A DNA stretch of 64,000 nucleotides from Hexactinellida sp. DTS-2022 (taxonomy: Eukaryota > Porifera > Hexactinellida), in the NCBI GenBank assembly GCA_028753945.1, contig JAPNXP010000018.1:1054001-1118000 (forward strand), given 5' to 3'. Below are positions 21,801 through 31,100 of the stretch, in pieces (position 1 is the stretch's first letter; each line of letters starts with the position of its first letter). The position numbers and the translations under genes are program-made. Under the pieces are notes generated by a model. It did not search any database. It was not told where the DNA came from and saw only the letters and a list, made by a program, of their open reading frames with translations.

Positions 21801-22802
21801 GTCTCCCAGCGCTGCACGGGCCCCAGCAGCGGCTGCATGTAGTGGCTGCGAGTCTCCTGCAGCAGCAGTCCCGGCTCCAAAGCGTGCGCGATAACCGCAG
21901 TGGCCTCCAGCGCAGTGTAGCGCACACGCTGCCGCGAATCCGCGATTAGCGGCACCACGTGCTCCGCCACTGATCCCAGGTCGAACTCAGTCCTACAGGG
22001 ATACGGAGTGTGCAAATGGAATTCCATACTTAGTATACACGTATAGCAAGGAATCCAATGGGAGTATAATTAGGGGTCGATAATTTGGAATATTCTCCTA
22101 ACCATAACATTATTTGTGATTTAGGCGTATGAGAATAGGATCAGACCAGCTTAGGAGCGCACTACAAATGCCTGTATACCCTGGCGTATGGCTACTGACC
22201 TAGGGAAGGTGAGGAGGCCCGCCATAATAATGATGAGGGTGTCCTCTCGGATCTTGTGGCTCTTGCTGTGCAGTGCTGACGTCACCAGTCGCATCATGAG
22301 GGCGTGAGGACTCAGCAGATGCATCAGCTTCAAGAAGAACTTGGGCATCTTCTCCCGCGCGTAGAGCGAGTTCCTATTCTCCGTTATTCTGTGGAGGATG
22401 GTGTCGGTGCTCTCCAGGATGTCTGTCTCGATCTTCTCGCCGAATCTCTCCGCGAGCTACATACACGGTACCTATACAGATGTGCTATAATTAGAATGAC
22501 AGACGTACCATCTCAATGATCTGCAGAGTGGTGTGTATGACTCGGAAGTGCGAGTCGTCGAGGAGAGACACGAGGAAGGAAACGAAAGAACCGAAGTTTG
22601 AGAGGAGAGCGGAGATGTCCGACACCTCCTCGAGGATCCCCTTCAGGGTCTCCAGCGCGTTCGTGCGTCTCTGCCAGTCCCCGGGGTCCCTGATCGCCTG
22701 TATGACGTCATGCGGCAGGAAGTCTATGCTCGTGGGAGTCAGCTCTTGGGGCGGATCGGAACTCTTCAGTTTAGACAGATCAGACATCAAGCGGAGATTC
22801 AA
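12803..22802 (-). CDS. TOGARAM1: TOGARAM1 / crescerin TOG-domain microtubule regulator of cilia
   Basis: About 19 exons read leftwards from ATG 22800-22802 (or the in-frame ATG at 22785-22787). TOG-domain exons at 22510-22802 (LLDDSHFRVIHTTLQIIEMV), 22200-22455 and 21675-21995 match the crescerin N-terminal TOG array. A long serine/proline-rich disordered middle occupies about 16.7-21.6 kb; its largest exon is within 18213-19680. A third TOG around 17.5-18.0 kb contains LLHKAGESNMFIREDVEKSL, almost identical to vertebrate TOGARAM1. The last TOG is at 12803-13738 (SEDLLTRLESKKWDERLDAI ... stop). By family it binds tubulin and controls ciliary axoneme length. Exon 16468-16697 ends in phase 0 and joins the exon starting at 13738 in phase, so a 2.7-kb intron encloses a complete acyltransferase gene. 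Human TOGARAM1 has a further N-terminal TOG that I do not see. Confidence 0.88.
13980..16280 (-). CDS. NRF-6-type acyltransferase-3 membrane protein
   Basis: Single-exon, 766 residues. There is a signal-like hydrophobic N-terminus, then a cysteine-containing extracellular NRF domain at about residues 30-200 (SDGCSRQLAAFSIDAKDP, LGDWDECKSM), one membrane span near residue 215-235, and an acyltransferase-3 domain with about ten spans from residue 330 to the C-terminus. Family: 'nose resistant to fluoxetine' proteins, integral membrane O-acyltransferase homologues implicated in lipid or drug handling. The first acyltransferase helix reads CLTGIRSLSLLWILLCRSY. The family normally has a glycine-histidine pair (as in VILGHTY) where this has Cys-Arg, so the conserved histidine is Arg344 here. 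Catalytic activity is therefore doubtful. It is nested on the same strand in a TOGARAM1 intron. Confidence 0.88.
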   Translation of the reverse strand: MSVWKYWTSLVSYFSLTLYICLCNSEENDFFSSQSYEDGAWKQLHMTDLVYNISLWQSVFTDSNGPSLSDGCSRQLAAFSIDAKDPSNSLLYLLDSFAKPPTGLLEGNFKWLGDWDECKSMNHTEYVRVVIPAVSGLLGVSMTSFVGVSLAPDIAICLPADCSNKNDTASILNQLITIAQPYVPINMTGMFNTSQLVVVPEEEYSVDALTIVAFGVILFFVFIVLLATFVHMLIRLCCTNAFVPISYNYYPRSDPGLTVRTKYAYYPTESEINIQDSSQIFVPVIQDELPKRINAKTVLFNAVKSFSLYSNIQMLVAPPSNPLHSINCLTGIRSLSLLWILLCRSYLWFLFSGAISDVENIFLNSFPVLSFTMVWNGFAAMETLFIISGCLAMFLSLKELDSDKPYCITYFAKYYLYHILRVTPTYLILVLFMWKLTPLLGSGPLWSPTVDQFIGKCEENWWTNALYINTFYPAKYIDTCLSWTFYISIEVQFIILSPLFIIPAYYLRAPYSILLPFVLFILSSLFIVPLLLINDMNPHIAFIVNNYLTLYNISQLLQHAQALEEVMVDMYYAKFYFHYTMYLAGLLLGYVLYKIPVWRLHSKRQIEFDKKLSLFCVNSFPIGILLAIVLTFVPTWILHGMPIVPELTYTLFTAVKPLWAIAVSLIIFGIALGFGGPVGALLSWDVWAPLSRLTFVTYLIHPIVMIVFFLTLRRTVAYSTLCFSFIVAGLMVVSYGVAALISLFIYLPLKNSLGIFRTRREIDKYF
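16921..17059. mobile_element. TA-type MITE, GTGTTCGC family
   Basis: About 139 bp in a TOGARAM1 intron. It starts GAGTAGTGTTCGCGTAATA after TA and ends GCTAACACAACTG before TA. Its interior (TTAAATGCTCGGTTGGGGAG, then ATAGCAATTGCTATTATG) is shared with the copies at 20115-20261 and 55172-55325. Confidence 0.75.
17323..17495. mobile_element. TA-type MITE, ACTCGG/ACGTA family
   Basis: About 173 bp flanked by TA. The left end CACTCGGTTAGTACGTATAA pairs imperfectly with the right end GTTATACCGAGTTCTGCTG. Located in a TOGARAM1 intron. Single copy in this window. Confidence 0.65.
18019..18172. mobile_element. Pogo/Tigger-like MITE, GTTATAACGA family
   Basis: 154 bp with TA on both sides. The left end is CAGTGAACTCCCGTTATAAC and the right end is CGTTATAACGAGAGTTAACTG. 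The GTTATAACGA motif in the ends is characteristic of pogo/Tigger relatives. Located in a TOGARAM1 intron. Confidence 0.82.
20115..20261. mobile_element. TA-type MITE, GTGTTCGC family (best copy)
   Basis: 147 bp, TA-flanked. The left end CAGTAGTGTTCGCATAATAG mirrors the right end CTATTACACGAACACGACTG. It carries TTGCTATTA-type and AATGCT-type interior motifs shared by the family and lies in a TOGARAM1 intron. Confidence 0.82.
20897..21072. mobile_element. TA-type MITE, CGAAACCGG family, copy 1
   Basis: 176 bp, TA-flanked. The left end CAGTCGAAACCGGTTTTTCT is a near-perfect inverted match to the right end AGAAAAACCCGGTTTCGACTG. The interior is AT-rich. It lies in a TOGARAM1 intron. A second copy is at 44698-44882. 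Confidence 0.85.
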
Positions 22803-23036
22803 TACAACCTCCTAATTGCATACAAGTGTGTAATCAGGTACCGTATAGCAAAACTGAAGTGTAATGGAATGATCGGGATTGCGTAATTGGATTCTAAATA
22901 AGTTATCTAACGCGTAGCATTAGCCTAATTACCCACAGGATCTTTCAACCTAATAGCATAGCAAGAACAATTACAAATCTTGTTAGTTAGAGCTGCTAAG
23001 AGGACTAAACATTTCCTAACACTATTCTACAGAATG
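22803..23036. other. Spacer TOGARAM1 to RPS15A
   Basis: 234 bp between the TOGARAM1 start and the RPS15A stop. It must contain the TOGARAM1 promoter and the RPS15A 3' end. No other feature is recognised. Confidence 0.5.
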
Positions 23037-23429
23037 TCAATAAAAGAATCCTAGAATCTTTCCTCCGGTTTTCTTTCTCTTCGCCTCTTCGTGGTCCATT
23101 ATACCGGACGAGGTGGTTAGCACTAGGAAGCCGAACTGGCGAGAGGGAAGCAGATTGTTGGTCCATTTCTCCATATCTTTCAGAGCCACGTCAAACCGAG
23201 GACTGATGACGCCGCATTTATTCAGCCGCCCCGTCAGTTCTACGATTATTTTCCCACTTCTGTGGTCGTCCACGATTTCGAACTCCCCTATGTATCCCTT
23301 CTTCATCATGACGGTCAGGAACTTTACAATGACCTTACTGGAGGGGCGTATCAGGACCTGTCTCTTGCCTCTGCGCTCCGCGTTGCTGATCGAGACCAGC
23401 GCGTCGTTTAGCACATTTATACGGACCAT
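23037..23429 (-). CDS. RPS15A: 40S ribosomal protein S15a (uS8)
   Basis: Single-exon, 130 residues, exactly the family length, and collinear with human RPS15A from [11 protein letters not shown] to KILGFFY. Highly conserved blocks include [35 protein letters not shown] and [21 protein letters not shown]. It is a component of the small cytosolic ribosomal subunit that binds 18S rRNA. Animal RPS15A genes usually have introns; here there are none within the coding region. Confidence 0.98.
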   Translation of the reverse strand: MVRINVLNDALVSISNAERRGKRQVLIRPSSKVIVKFLTVMMKKGYIGEFEIVDDHRSGKIIVELTGRLNKCGVISPRFDVALKDMEKWTNNLLPSRQFGFLVLTTSSGIMDHEEAKRKKTGGKILGFFY

Positions 23430-23625
23430 TGTGAGTATACGAGTATGGACTAGTTTATACGATTAGAATAGTATAATGGTATAATCAATGTCCCTAGTAA
23501 AATTCAAATTCAACTGGGTTGCTATTTTGATTTGAAATAAATTTTAAATCTAAAAGAAGCATAAAAATTCCATGTTTCAAAAGCAAAAATACCATAAATA
23601 ATATTTACACTCGATATAGTACAAT

Positions 23626-23874
23626 TCATATGAAGACAGGCTCTTTTCCTTTCATCTTGTTACGAACCATAACAATCGAGTTCAGAACACAAATACCCAT
23701 CACAAGCAATGTGACTACAATGAGGATTAAACCGAGGATAATGGCTATGAGGGAGAGCGTGGGAGAAGGTTCGTCACAAAGAAGGGAAGTCTGTTGTTGA
23801 TCGCAGTGAGAAAGAAGAGCGCTCAGTGAGAGTAAAATTATTGCAAAATAGATTAAAGGATACATCTTAATCAT
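23626..23874 (-). CDS. Small membrane protein (82 aa), function unknown
   Basis: Open frame with a convincing signal peptide (hydrophobic stretch ending near SHC at residue 23), a short extracellular segment with two cysteines, one transmembrane helix at about residues 39-66, and a short basic cytoplasmic tail (VRNKMKGKEPVFI). It could be a stand-alone type I mini-membrane protein. Alternatively, part of it could be the last, membrane-anchor exon of the EGF-like gene just upstream, since an acceptor-like ACAACAG precedes codon 28. I cannot choose between these. Confidence 0.5.
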   Translation of the reverse strand: MIKMYPLIYFAIILLSLSALLSHCDQQQTSLLCDEPSPTLSLIAIILGLILIVVTLLVMGICVLNSIVMVRNKMKGKEPVFI

Positions 23875-24129
23875 AATTCCTAATTAAAAATCAGAGTTAG
23901 AAACAAAGCGGAGCATTCAACAGATTAATTTTAAAGTTTGAGATATGTATCTGCTTAGCATTCAATTCCTATGCACAAGGCAATATAATCATAAGCGTAG
24001 AATTCGGGGGGGGGCAGGGTATTTTATAGACCATACAGAAACATACCGTCTACATATAAAGAAAGTCATAGAAACGATAAAAATAAGTTTAGATATTAAA
24101 TAATAATAAATAGCATAAATAATAATAAA

Positions 24130-24805
24130 TTCGCAATTATTGGTACCAGTGCACTCGTTAATATCTTCACATAAGTTGTTGGTTGCATTTAGTGTGTATC
24201 CCTCTACGCACAGTATGCACTGTCTGCTGTGTAACACAGTTGCTCTCAGAAGGAGAAATGAAAGTATCGCTGAAACATTGATAAGATTGGTTCCGACTGT
24301 TAACGTAATTGGAACTATCACTTATAGAATTTCCATCGAAACTGGAAGGGATTTCACACGTTCCATTAACTGTCCAACCTAGATTGTTAGCAACATTATC
24401 AACGCATGCCATCTCACAGTCACAATGGAATGGAACAAAAGCACCAGTTACAGTGGATAATTCTTTCAGTTTCTCAAAAAACCTTTGTTCGAGTGTAGTT
24501 ATAAAGAATCGCTTTTATCGAATTGTATTAGAATAAGCAATTACTAGGAAAGATCTCTTTGGAAACGAGATCTAAATTTGTTTGCAAGACTGAGTATATA
24601 AATGTGTCAATCCATCTAAACCAGATAGGGCGTTATCTAAAAAAGTGAAATTAGTGAAAAATCTGGACAAATACAATGATTTGTATGTTGGAAAGTTGCA
24701 AATGACGTACCAATGTTGAGACTGAAATGGCCATAAAACCTTGCATTATCCCTCTTTAGAATTTTTGATTTACCACTTTTATTTTGCTACCTCCGCCCTC
24801 CGGGC
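24130..24805 (-). pseudogene. Fragments of an EGF-like (possibly SEA-like) receptor, frame interrupted
   Basis: On the minus strand, an open stretch from about 24525 reads LEQRFFEKLKELSTVTGAF and then a cysteine-rich part (HCDCEMACVDNV, NGTCEIPSS, YQCFSDTF). After that the frame must shift by one to continue into VEGYTLNATNNLCEDINEC, a typical calcium-binding EGF start. A further coding-like block at about 24690-24775 reads KRDNARFYGHFSLNI before a GTACGT donor. The shift falls at ACACAGCAGACAG (about 24220-24235), where deleting 7 nt would restore the frame. A run of nine G at 24006-24014 lies downstream. This may be a decayed gene, an assembly error or a gene with unrecognised splicing. The SEA label is only suggested by position and pattern. 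Confidence 0.35.
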
Positions 24806-24940
24806 CTGCGATATTGAGGATAGGATCCGAGATTATAAAATTTGAATTCTCACAGTCACAATATAAAATTGGTCTCTAAATTTCCATTCAGTTTTTGATA
24901 TGATTTGCTCAGAATTTAAGTATCTGAATCCCATCTTATT

Positions 24941-25010
24941 CCCACAGGATTTATTTGCTGATTAATATGTGGATCCCCATGAGCATTCCCATAGAAATCC
25001 TGTGGGAATG
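24941..25010. repeat. Inverted repeat ATTCCCACAGGATTT
   Basis: ATTCCCACAGGATTT near 24940-24955 recurs as its reverse complement AAATCCTGTGGGAAT near 24993-25007, with further near-palindromic GGGAATTCC just after. It could form a hairpin with a loop of about 40 nt. Possibly a fragment of a foldback element. No target duplication is evident. Confidence 0.6.
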
Positions 25011-25249
25011 GGAATTCCACTCCCACGCCAATCCTGATGGATTCACTATTAGTCTATTAGGCATACTTTGACCAGGAATAACTAATTTTAATTCTAATTT
25101 TAGAGAATTGTGATAATGCATTATTTATACTACGTACTAACTGTACTGTTCAAAAACGCAATAGAAATTGGGGGTCATCGGGTGTCGAAAATTGACTGGT
25201 GGATCACCTTAAAAATGAGTCAAAGCAAGTGTATAAATTCAACACAAAA

Positions 25250-26320
25250 TCAGAGATTTACAATAACAGGCAAGTCCTCCTCCGTAACTTCGAAGTTCCA
25301 CTTAAACTTGTGAATCAGCAGAGATTTGAACCTGTCAGCTCGACACTTCAAGTCCCCACTGACCTCTGGAGATTCATTCAAGTTCTGGAATAAATTATTT
25401 AGTTTGGGAATCAAAAATATATTTTCTGCGAACCTCACTGTTTTAGTACTTGACTCGTTTGTTAACAAAAATTCCATTGGAATAATGTTAAGTTGGAAAT
25501 TTAGAAGACTAATGAATTGATGGTAGAGTTCAGAGTTGGATGCAAGAGCCTGGTCGCAGGAGCAGAGCAGGTCCACTAAGCGGCGCCACTGTTCGAATCC
25601 CTCAAACACGTGTCCGTAAACAAATAATAGAAAAGAGCACTGGATTTCTCCAAGGAGGTTAGTATAATTGTTTTGATAATTGGTTTTCAGACAATCGATT
25701 AGAATTGGAGATTGGTCCAAATGAGCTCTCGTGATGTCAAGAGCAGTCGCACCCTTAGGTACCGTTGGTCCAGGTATAACAGAAAACTTTATACTCCCTT
25801 CCTTTCTATCTCCGGCAGCGATCTCAGCTATGTCGAATGCAGAAAAAGGTTGCTCATCAATTCCAAGTTTTTCTAGCGACAACTTCGACACATGGTTACT
25901 AAGGGAGACCCACGTTTTGAGACTATCGAAAGGGAATGGAGCTAAGCAAGGCTCAAGCTGGTGCAAATTGCTCCGTATTGAACTCAAGTCAAGCTCACTG
26001 TATTCCTTAATTGAAAACATTTCACATTTAACATCCCATTCTTTTACAAGCAATTCTTTCTGTTTAAAAACATGAAAAAACCCTATCACAGGTCCGGTGC
26101 AACCTTCCTTCCCAATTGACTGGCAGAAAATGAAGTGAACTCCTGGGGGGATCATCTTAACACCTTTAAACTTATCACCTACTTCCCATGAATTGGTATC
26201 AATCCCGAATACACTTTTCGGTGGTAGATCCAGCATAACAAATACTGCCCCTTGTTCGTACAAGTAACGAGCCTCGGTTTGGGATAATTTATCTAGAAAG
26301 TTGTAACCGCCTACGGCCAT
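25250..26320 (-). CDS. AAR2: AAR2 splicing factor homologue (U5 snRNP assembly)
   Basis: Single-exon, 356 residues, close to the family length. The N-terminal AAR2 beta-sandwich is clear: GAVFVMLDLPPKSVFGID, then KGVKMIPPGVHFIFC and GPVIGFFHVFKQ. A helical C-terminal domain follows (LLGEIQCSFLLFVYGHVFEG). By family it binds the RNase H-like domain of PRPF8 and chaperones cytoplasmic U5 snRNP before Brr2 replaces it. The ATG directly follows CTCAATTTAG, an ideal 3' splice site, so the 5' UTR is probably added by cis- or trans-splicing. Confidence 0.93.
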   Translation of the reverse strand: MAVGGYNFLDKLSQTEARYLYEQGAVFVMLDLPPKSVFGIDTNSWEVGDKFKGVKMIPPGVHFIFCQSIGKEGCTGPVIGFFHVFKQKELLVKEWDVKCEMFSIKEYSELDLSSIRSNLHQLEPCLAPFPFDSLKTWVSLSNHVSKLSLEKLGIDEQPFSAFDIAEIAAGDRKEGSIKFSVIPGPTVPKGATALDITRAHLDQSPILIDCLKTNYQNNYTNLLGEIQCSFLLFVYGHVFEGFEQWRRLVDLLCSCDQALASNSELYHQFISLLNFQLNIIPMEFLLTNESSTKTVRFAENIFLIPKLNNLFQNLNESPEVSGDLKCRADRFKSLLIHKFKWNFEVTEEDLPVIVNL

Positions 26321-26913
26321 CTAAATTGAGAAATCCATTGAATAAAATTTCCCTTGGTATAGTTGTACTTATGAGATACATATCAATTGCACCAAAAGCT
26401 ACAAGATAAAACCCCTCACAGACGGGATGGGAGTGTGCTTCTTCTGATTGCACTTCCCGAATGTTTAATTTAACTAGAATTTCAATATTCAAATTACATT
26501 TCATCTTAGTGTAATAGAATCTAATTAATGTTTGAAATGTGAAGACTTCGAATGTTTAAATTAATTAACTGACGAACGAAAACGAAATTGAGAAATCGGG
26601 CATAGAGGTGCACATCTCCAGGAAATTCTATATCTCCTGTCTAAAACTCTAAGTTTGAAATCTCTATCACCAATGGTCTAGTCAGCCATCGCGTACGGCC
26701 GGCCGGCCGGAAGTCCGACAGAGGTAAATTTAGAACTGTCATCTTATAGTATAAAACTATAGTAAGACCCTACTATAACGTTATTTACTAGAAGAAGCAC
26801 ACTAAAAAGGAGATTGTGGGTTTGTGCAATAAATAGTAATTGTATATGTACATAGCTATCCAAAGTTTGATATAATTATCCCATAGTACAATTAAGTACG
26901 TATTATTGAAAAG
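26321..26913. other. Divergent intergenic region AAR2 / glycosyltransferase
   Basis: About 590 bp between two divergent starts, so it should hold both promoters. The only conspicuous feature is a GC-rich GGCCGGCCGGCCGG run near 26698-26712 in otherwise AT-rich DNA. Confidence 0.5.
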
Positions 26914-27987
26914 ATGACAAAAAAATGCAAAAAATGCAGTTTAATACTACTAGCAATGTTATTAATATGTATTATAGTTGTTAGTTGGAAGGTAAAACGA
27001 ATTTTTGAAATAATAGATAGAAAATTGGGACAAAGAGAGATTGATGGCAAAATATGGGCTACAAAAATCAAAGCTAGATTCTATGAAGAGACAGCGAAAG
27101 ACGGGTTGATCAGTAAGGAGAGTTTATCTAAAAACCATCAGTATGCGAAAAATAACCTCACTAGAAGATGTAGTTTGTGGAAGGAACAAACAAGTAAACT
27201 AATTCAAAACATGAAAATAAATAACAATCCAAAATTCTACCTGACTGCAGTGTTATACGTCAGAATATACAAAGAAGACAAAGCTAAACTGACAACTAAA
27301 GAACTCCTGCAATGGATCAGATTCTCCCTGTACGTTGGAGTGGAGCATATCTACATATACGATAGCTATTTGAGAACAGAGGAGAGACAAATGGAGAAAT
27401 TGGATCAGTACATAAGAGCGGGACTCGTTTCATACTTTGACTGGCACGAAAAAAATCCCTACTCAATGGCTTATCAAATATCAGCTTACAAACATGTTAT
27501 TGAGAACTACAAACAATACACTGTTTGGCAAATGGCATTTGATATTGATGAATACCCTTATTCCCCACTAGACAAAGATCCAGGGTTTCTAACAAGGTAT
27601 CTTAGGAAATCTGAGCAATTAAATGAGGATGTATCAGAGATTACGTTACAAAATTATCTTATGTTGGGACATCCTGATTCAAATGCAGAATGGCTGATAG
27701 AGCGACTGTTCAGGGAAACGAAAAAGGAAGGAAACAACCTAGTGAAGCCTATTTATATCCCCGAAAAAGTGAGTCCAAAGTTGCACCATAATATATTAAG
27801 GTCAGGAAGGTCTATTGACGCTCCGCCTAATGAGATGCGCTTCAAACACTACTGGGGTGCGAGGTCACAGAACTGGGGACCAGACACGGAGAAAATACTG
27901 GGAATGACCAAACCGGAATATGGGATTCTGGATATCAGTTATGTTATACGGAACTGTCATGTGGCAGATCTCCCACACCCATACTGA
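26914..27987 (+). CDS. GT92-like type II membrane glycosyltransferase
   Basis: Single-exon, 357 residues. There is a short basic cytoplasmic tail (MTKKCKKC), one signal-anchor helix at about residues 9-26, a stem, and a GT-A-like domain starting near YLTAVLYVRIYKED. GVEHIYIYDSY followed by MAFDIDEYPY supplies the DxD-type metal and nucleotide-sugar motif (DID). The C-terminal KHYWGARSQNWG block also fits GT92/DUF23-type enzymes. It is likely a Golgi enzyme; donor and acceptor cannot be inferred. Codon usage is AT-rich compared with the NEMF-intron genes. It converges on the NEMF 3' end about 200 bp away. Confidence 0.8.
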   Translation: MTKKCKKCSLILLAMLLICIIVVSWKVKRIFEIIDRKLGQREIDGKIWATKIKARFYEETAKDGLISKESLSKNHQYAKNNLTRRCSLWKEQTSKLIQNMKINNNPKFYLTAVLYVRIYKEDKAKLTTKELLQWIRFSLYVGVEHIYIYDSYLRTEERQMEKLDQYIRAGLVSYFDWHEKNPYSMAYQISAYKHVIENYKQYTVWQMAFDIDEYPYSPLDKDPGFLTRYLRKSEQLNEDVSEITLQNYLMLGHPDSNAEWLIERLFRETKKEGNNLVKPIYIPEKVSPKLHHNILRSGRSIDAPPNEMRFKHYWGARSQNWGPDTEKILGMTKPEYGILDISYVIRNCHVADLPHPY

Positions 27988-28183
27988 TAATCTCATGAAT
28001 TGTTAGAATTGCCAAGGTAATGTGGTTTTGCAGAAATTGGTCCCCCCTAATAAATTGGTTTGCAAAACAATGTATACTCATCATATTTATAATGGTTTTT
28101 ACATTTATACTGTATTTGCTGTATCTATCTAATTACTGAAATAAAGAAGCTAAATAGCGTAAATCCAAATACTCTATCTATAA

Positions 28184-31100
28184 CTACAGAGTTACAGATC
28201 CCGTTATGCTGATTGATACTTTCTTCCCAGGCATGAGGTAGCTTACATCTGTATCCTATAGATGTATGTGATAAGATAATGTCTCAATATCCTAAGTTAG
28301 CAGCTAAACTTACCCTGAGGCATTTAATGTGGTCTTTCTCTATCTGTGTAACTTCACTTGAGTTTGCAAAGGCATTGAAAGCTGCTTGCAGGGCTATAAT
28401 AATTACATAGTAATTGAATATGCAATTGCTTTACAGCAGATTGCTCGATTATTAATTTCAAGTCTTAACATTCTTAACATTCTTAGAAATTTACCTTTCC
28501 CTTTTTTCCCAGATCCAGGAGATAGTTTGGCTTTGTATCTACAAATAAGCATATATAATTTGGCTGTTAGAAGAATGCAACATCCAAGTATCCCAGGTTG
28601 TTACTACTTACTTGCAACATTATCAATGTAGTAACATTATACTCACTTGTAGTTAGCGAGAGTTGAGTAGGGGGCACAAGTTACAACTGCGTACAGAATA
28701 ATGTCATCATCTAACGGCTGTGCTGTTAGACTATTCATATACGAATATTCCTATAAACAAAGCGTGCAATTAATTGAATTCGTATACCGATATACTAGTC
28801 TCACATCAGTAGGAACAGATTCTTCGTCATCAACATCTACATCAATCTTCTCTATCACATCAGATTCTATGGAGTAATTAGTAAATCTGGACACAGGTAT
28901 TATTCTATATACAAAGTACCAGTTGGTTTTGAAGATGGGTACTTGTCTCTGTTCAGAACATTCATTTGCTTAACAAGTCTAGCTGTCTCTTCCTCCTGCA
29001 TCAACTCAGCAGCAGACTTGGGCGCAACGGGACTGTCCAAAGGAATGTCATCACTCCCTGAGTCCTCATTATTAGCTTCCGGTATAGTGAGTGGAGACGT
29101 ATGCTGGCGGTTAGCTTGGAAGTGAGCTTGTCTGCTAGCAGAAGCGCAGCCTCGCTTCTTCTTGCCTTTGGGCTTAGCAGCACCTGCAGACTTCGGAGGA
29201 AATCAATGTTAGGGACTTCTCAAAATAATTATATTCTCTACTCACTCCCAGTTTTTCCATCGCTTCTATTCTCTCATCTTCATCTTGGTCAGCGTACTTC
29301 TTGACTTTCTTTATCTTACGCTAACAACAGAAAGGGACATAAGCAATCCTCTATAGTCAGTTAATCCTATGGCACTTACCCGCTGTCCTCTAGTCATTTG
29401 TGGAACTCCTTTAGTTAAGTTGGTGACAGGAGTGCTGTCTATTTCCTCTGACACACTTGATACGGGATTTTCATTAAATTTTACTTTGGGTTTAAGATTA
29501 ATGGAATCTTTAGTTGATAAAGGTTTCTGATTAACCTGCTAAGAATCGGTTGTAAGAATCCGGTTATAGAACACATTTATAGTTTCCCATGCTCGTACAA
29601 ATTATATTATATTATATTGAGATAAACACAAGTTTGAAGGAAAAATACACGTAAAACGAGTAAGTGGACTGAAAATAAAATGGATTATTTTGATGTCATT
29701 ATATATTTCTCAGCTACTTTGTACACAGATAAATTAAACAAATACCTCCGTATTGAGTATCTTCTGTTTGCGACCGACTTCGCTGATAGAAGTGGGAACT
29801 GCTAGCGTGGTGTCAGGAAACTCGTATTCGTCTGCTGCCGCATTTGGAGGCTGAACAGCTGATTCCTCTTTGATATCTTCTTCAGAACTCAAGGAGGCAT
29901 CTTCAAAGAGACTTAATCGGAATTCCTTTTCTTCCTTAAAAGTAAACATACCAATTAGTGAAACAGACCTTATATGTAAATAGTTCAAGTGTCAGTTTGT
30001 AAGCTGGTTGTCCAATTAAGAGTATAATCCGCTTACAGTCGGGGTTTCAGGCACGATGTCCGCTATCTCTCCTAACTTGGGCTGTCGCTCGTGGAGGTGG
30101 TTATACACACAGGATTCATCGACCTATTAGGAGATTGTGTAACTGTAAAGATATGGCATCTATAGCAGTGGAATTATATTACCTTGAAGAGAATGCCTAT
30201 TCCGAAAACGAGGTAGGAGTGAGGGAGAAAGTTTTTCTTCCCTATTGAAGGTAAACATAAACATACTGACTACTGAGATAAGAATAAATAAATATTATGT
30301 AAGATTATGGCATATCATTCTATACAAATTTTTTTGCAGCATGCTTTTATGCACTTTTATGCAGCATGCTTTTTTTGCAGCGTGCTTTTTTTGCATGTAG
30401 AAATGGTATGATTATTTAATTAATAATAATGCTACTTTCACGATACCAACCTCTGATCATGAAGCTGCCAGTTTGAATGTACTGGCCGGAAGGAGTTGTC
30501 TTCGACACCTGCTCCGGGTTGACCCAGTAGGCACTCGTTATTATCTTCTCGTCCCAGGCTGCGCTGTGGCAAATAACGAAGGAACCAGCTTCATGCAGCG
30601 TCCGGGGGGGAATCGGAGCGCCTAATTAACCACAAATAAATAGAGTATAAGGGACATACTTATGAAAGTAACCTGTGGGGTTCTTGACAACAACACTAGA
30701 AGACCCGTGCACATCTGCATGCACATACACGTCTCCACATATCAGGTGCTTCTTAACGATAATCTCGTTCTGTTGACGGTCCCTCCCTCCGATAACGAGA
30801 TAATTATCCGAAGATATAAACCAGTAGAACTTCTCGAACCAGTAGGTTTTACGCACTTTCTTGATGAGAGCGATAGTCTGTACTTCCTTAAGAGCTATCT
30901 TTGTTTTCCGTTCGGCAGACTTGAGAGCTTTGCTTGAAGCAGCAGAGGTCTTCTGTTGTTTCGTAAAGGCTTGTTTCTTCTGTATGAAGTATCTTAACAA
31001 ACACAGTATTTAACTAATCAGTATGCTAACGGCATTGAATGGCTACTTAGAAATGTTGGCGTAGGCTGACAGTCGTATGTCTATGTCGACTTCCAATCCG

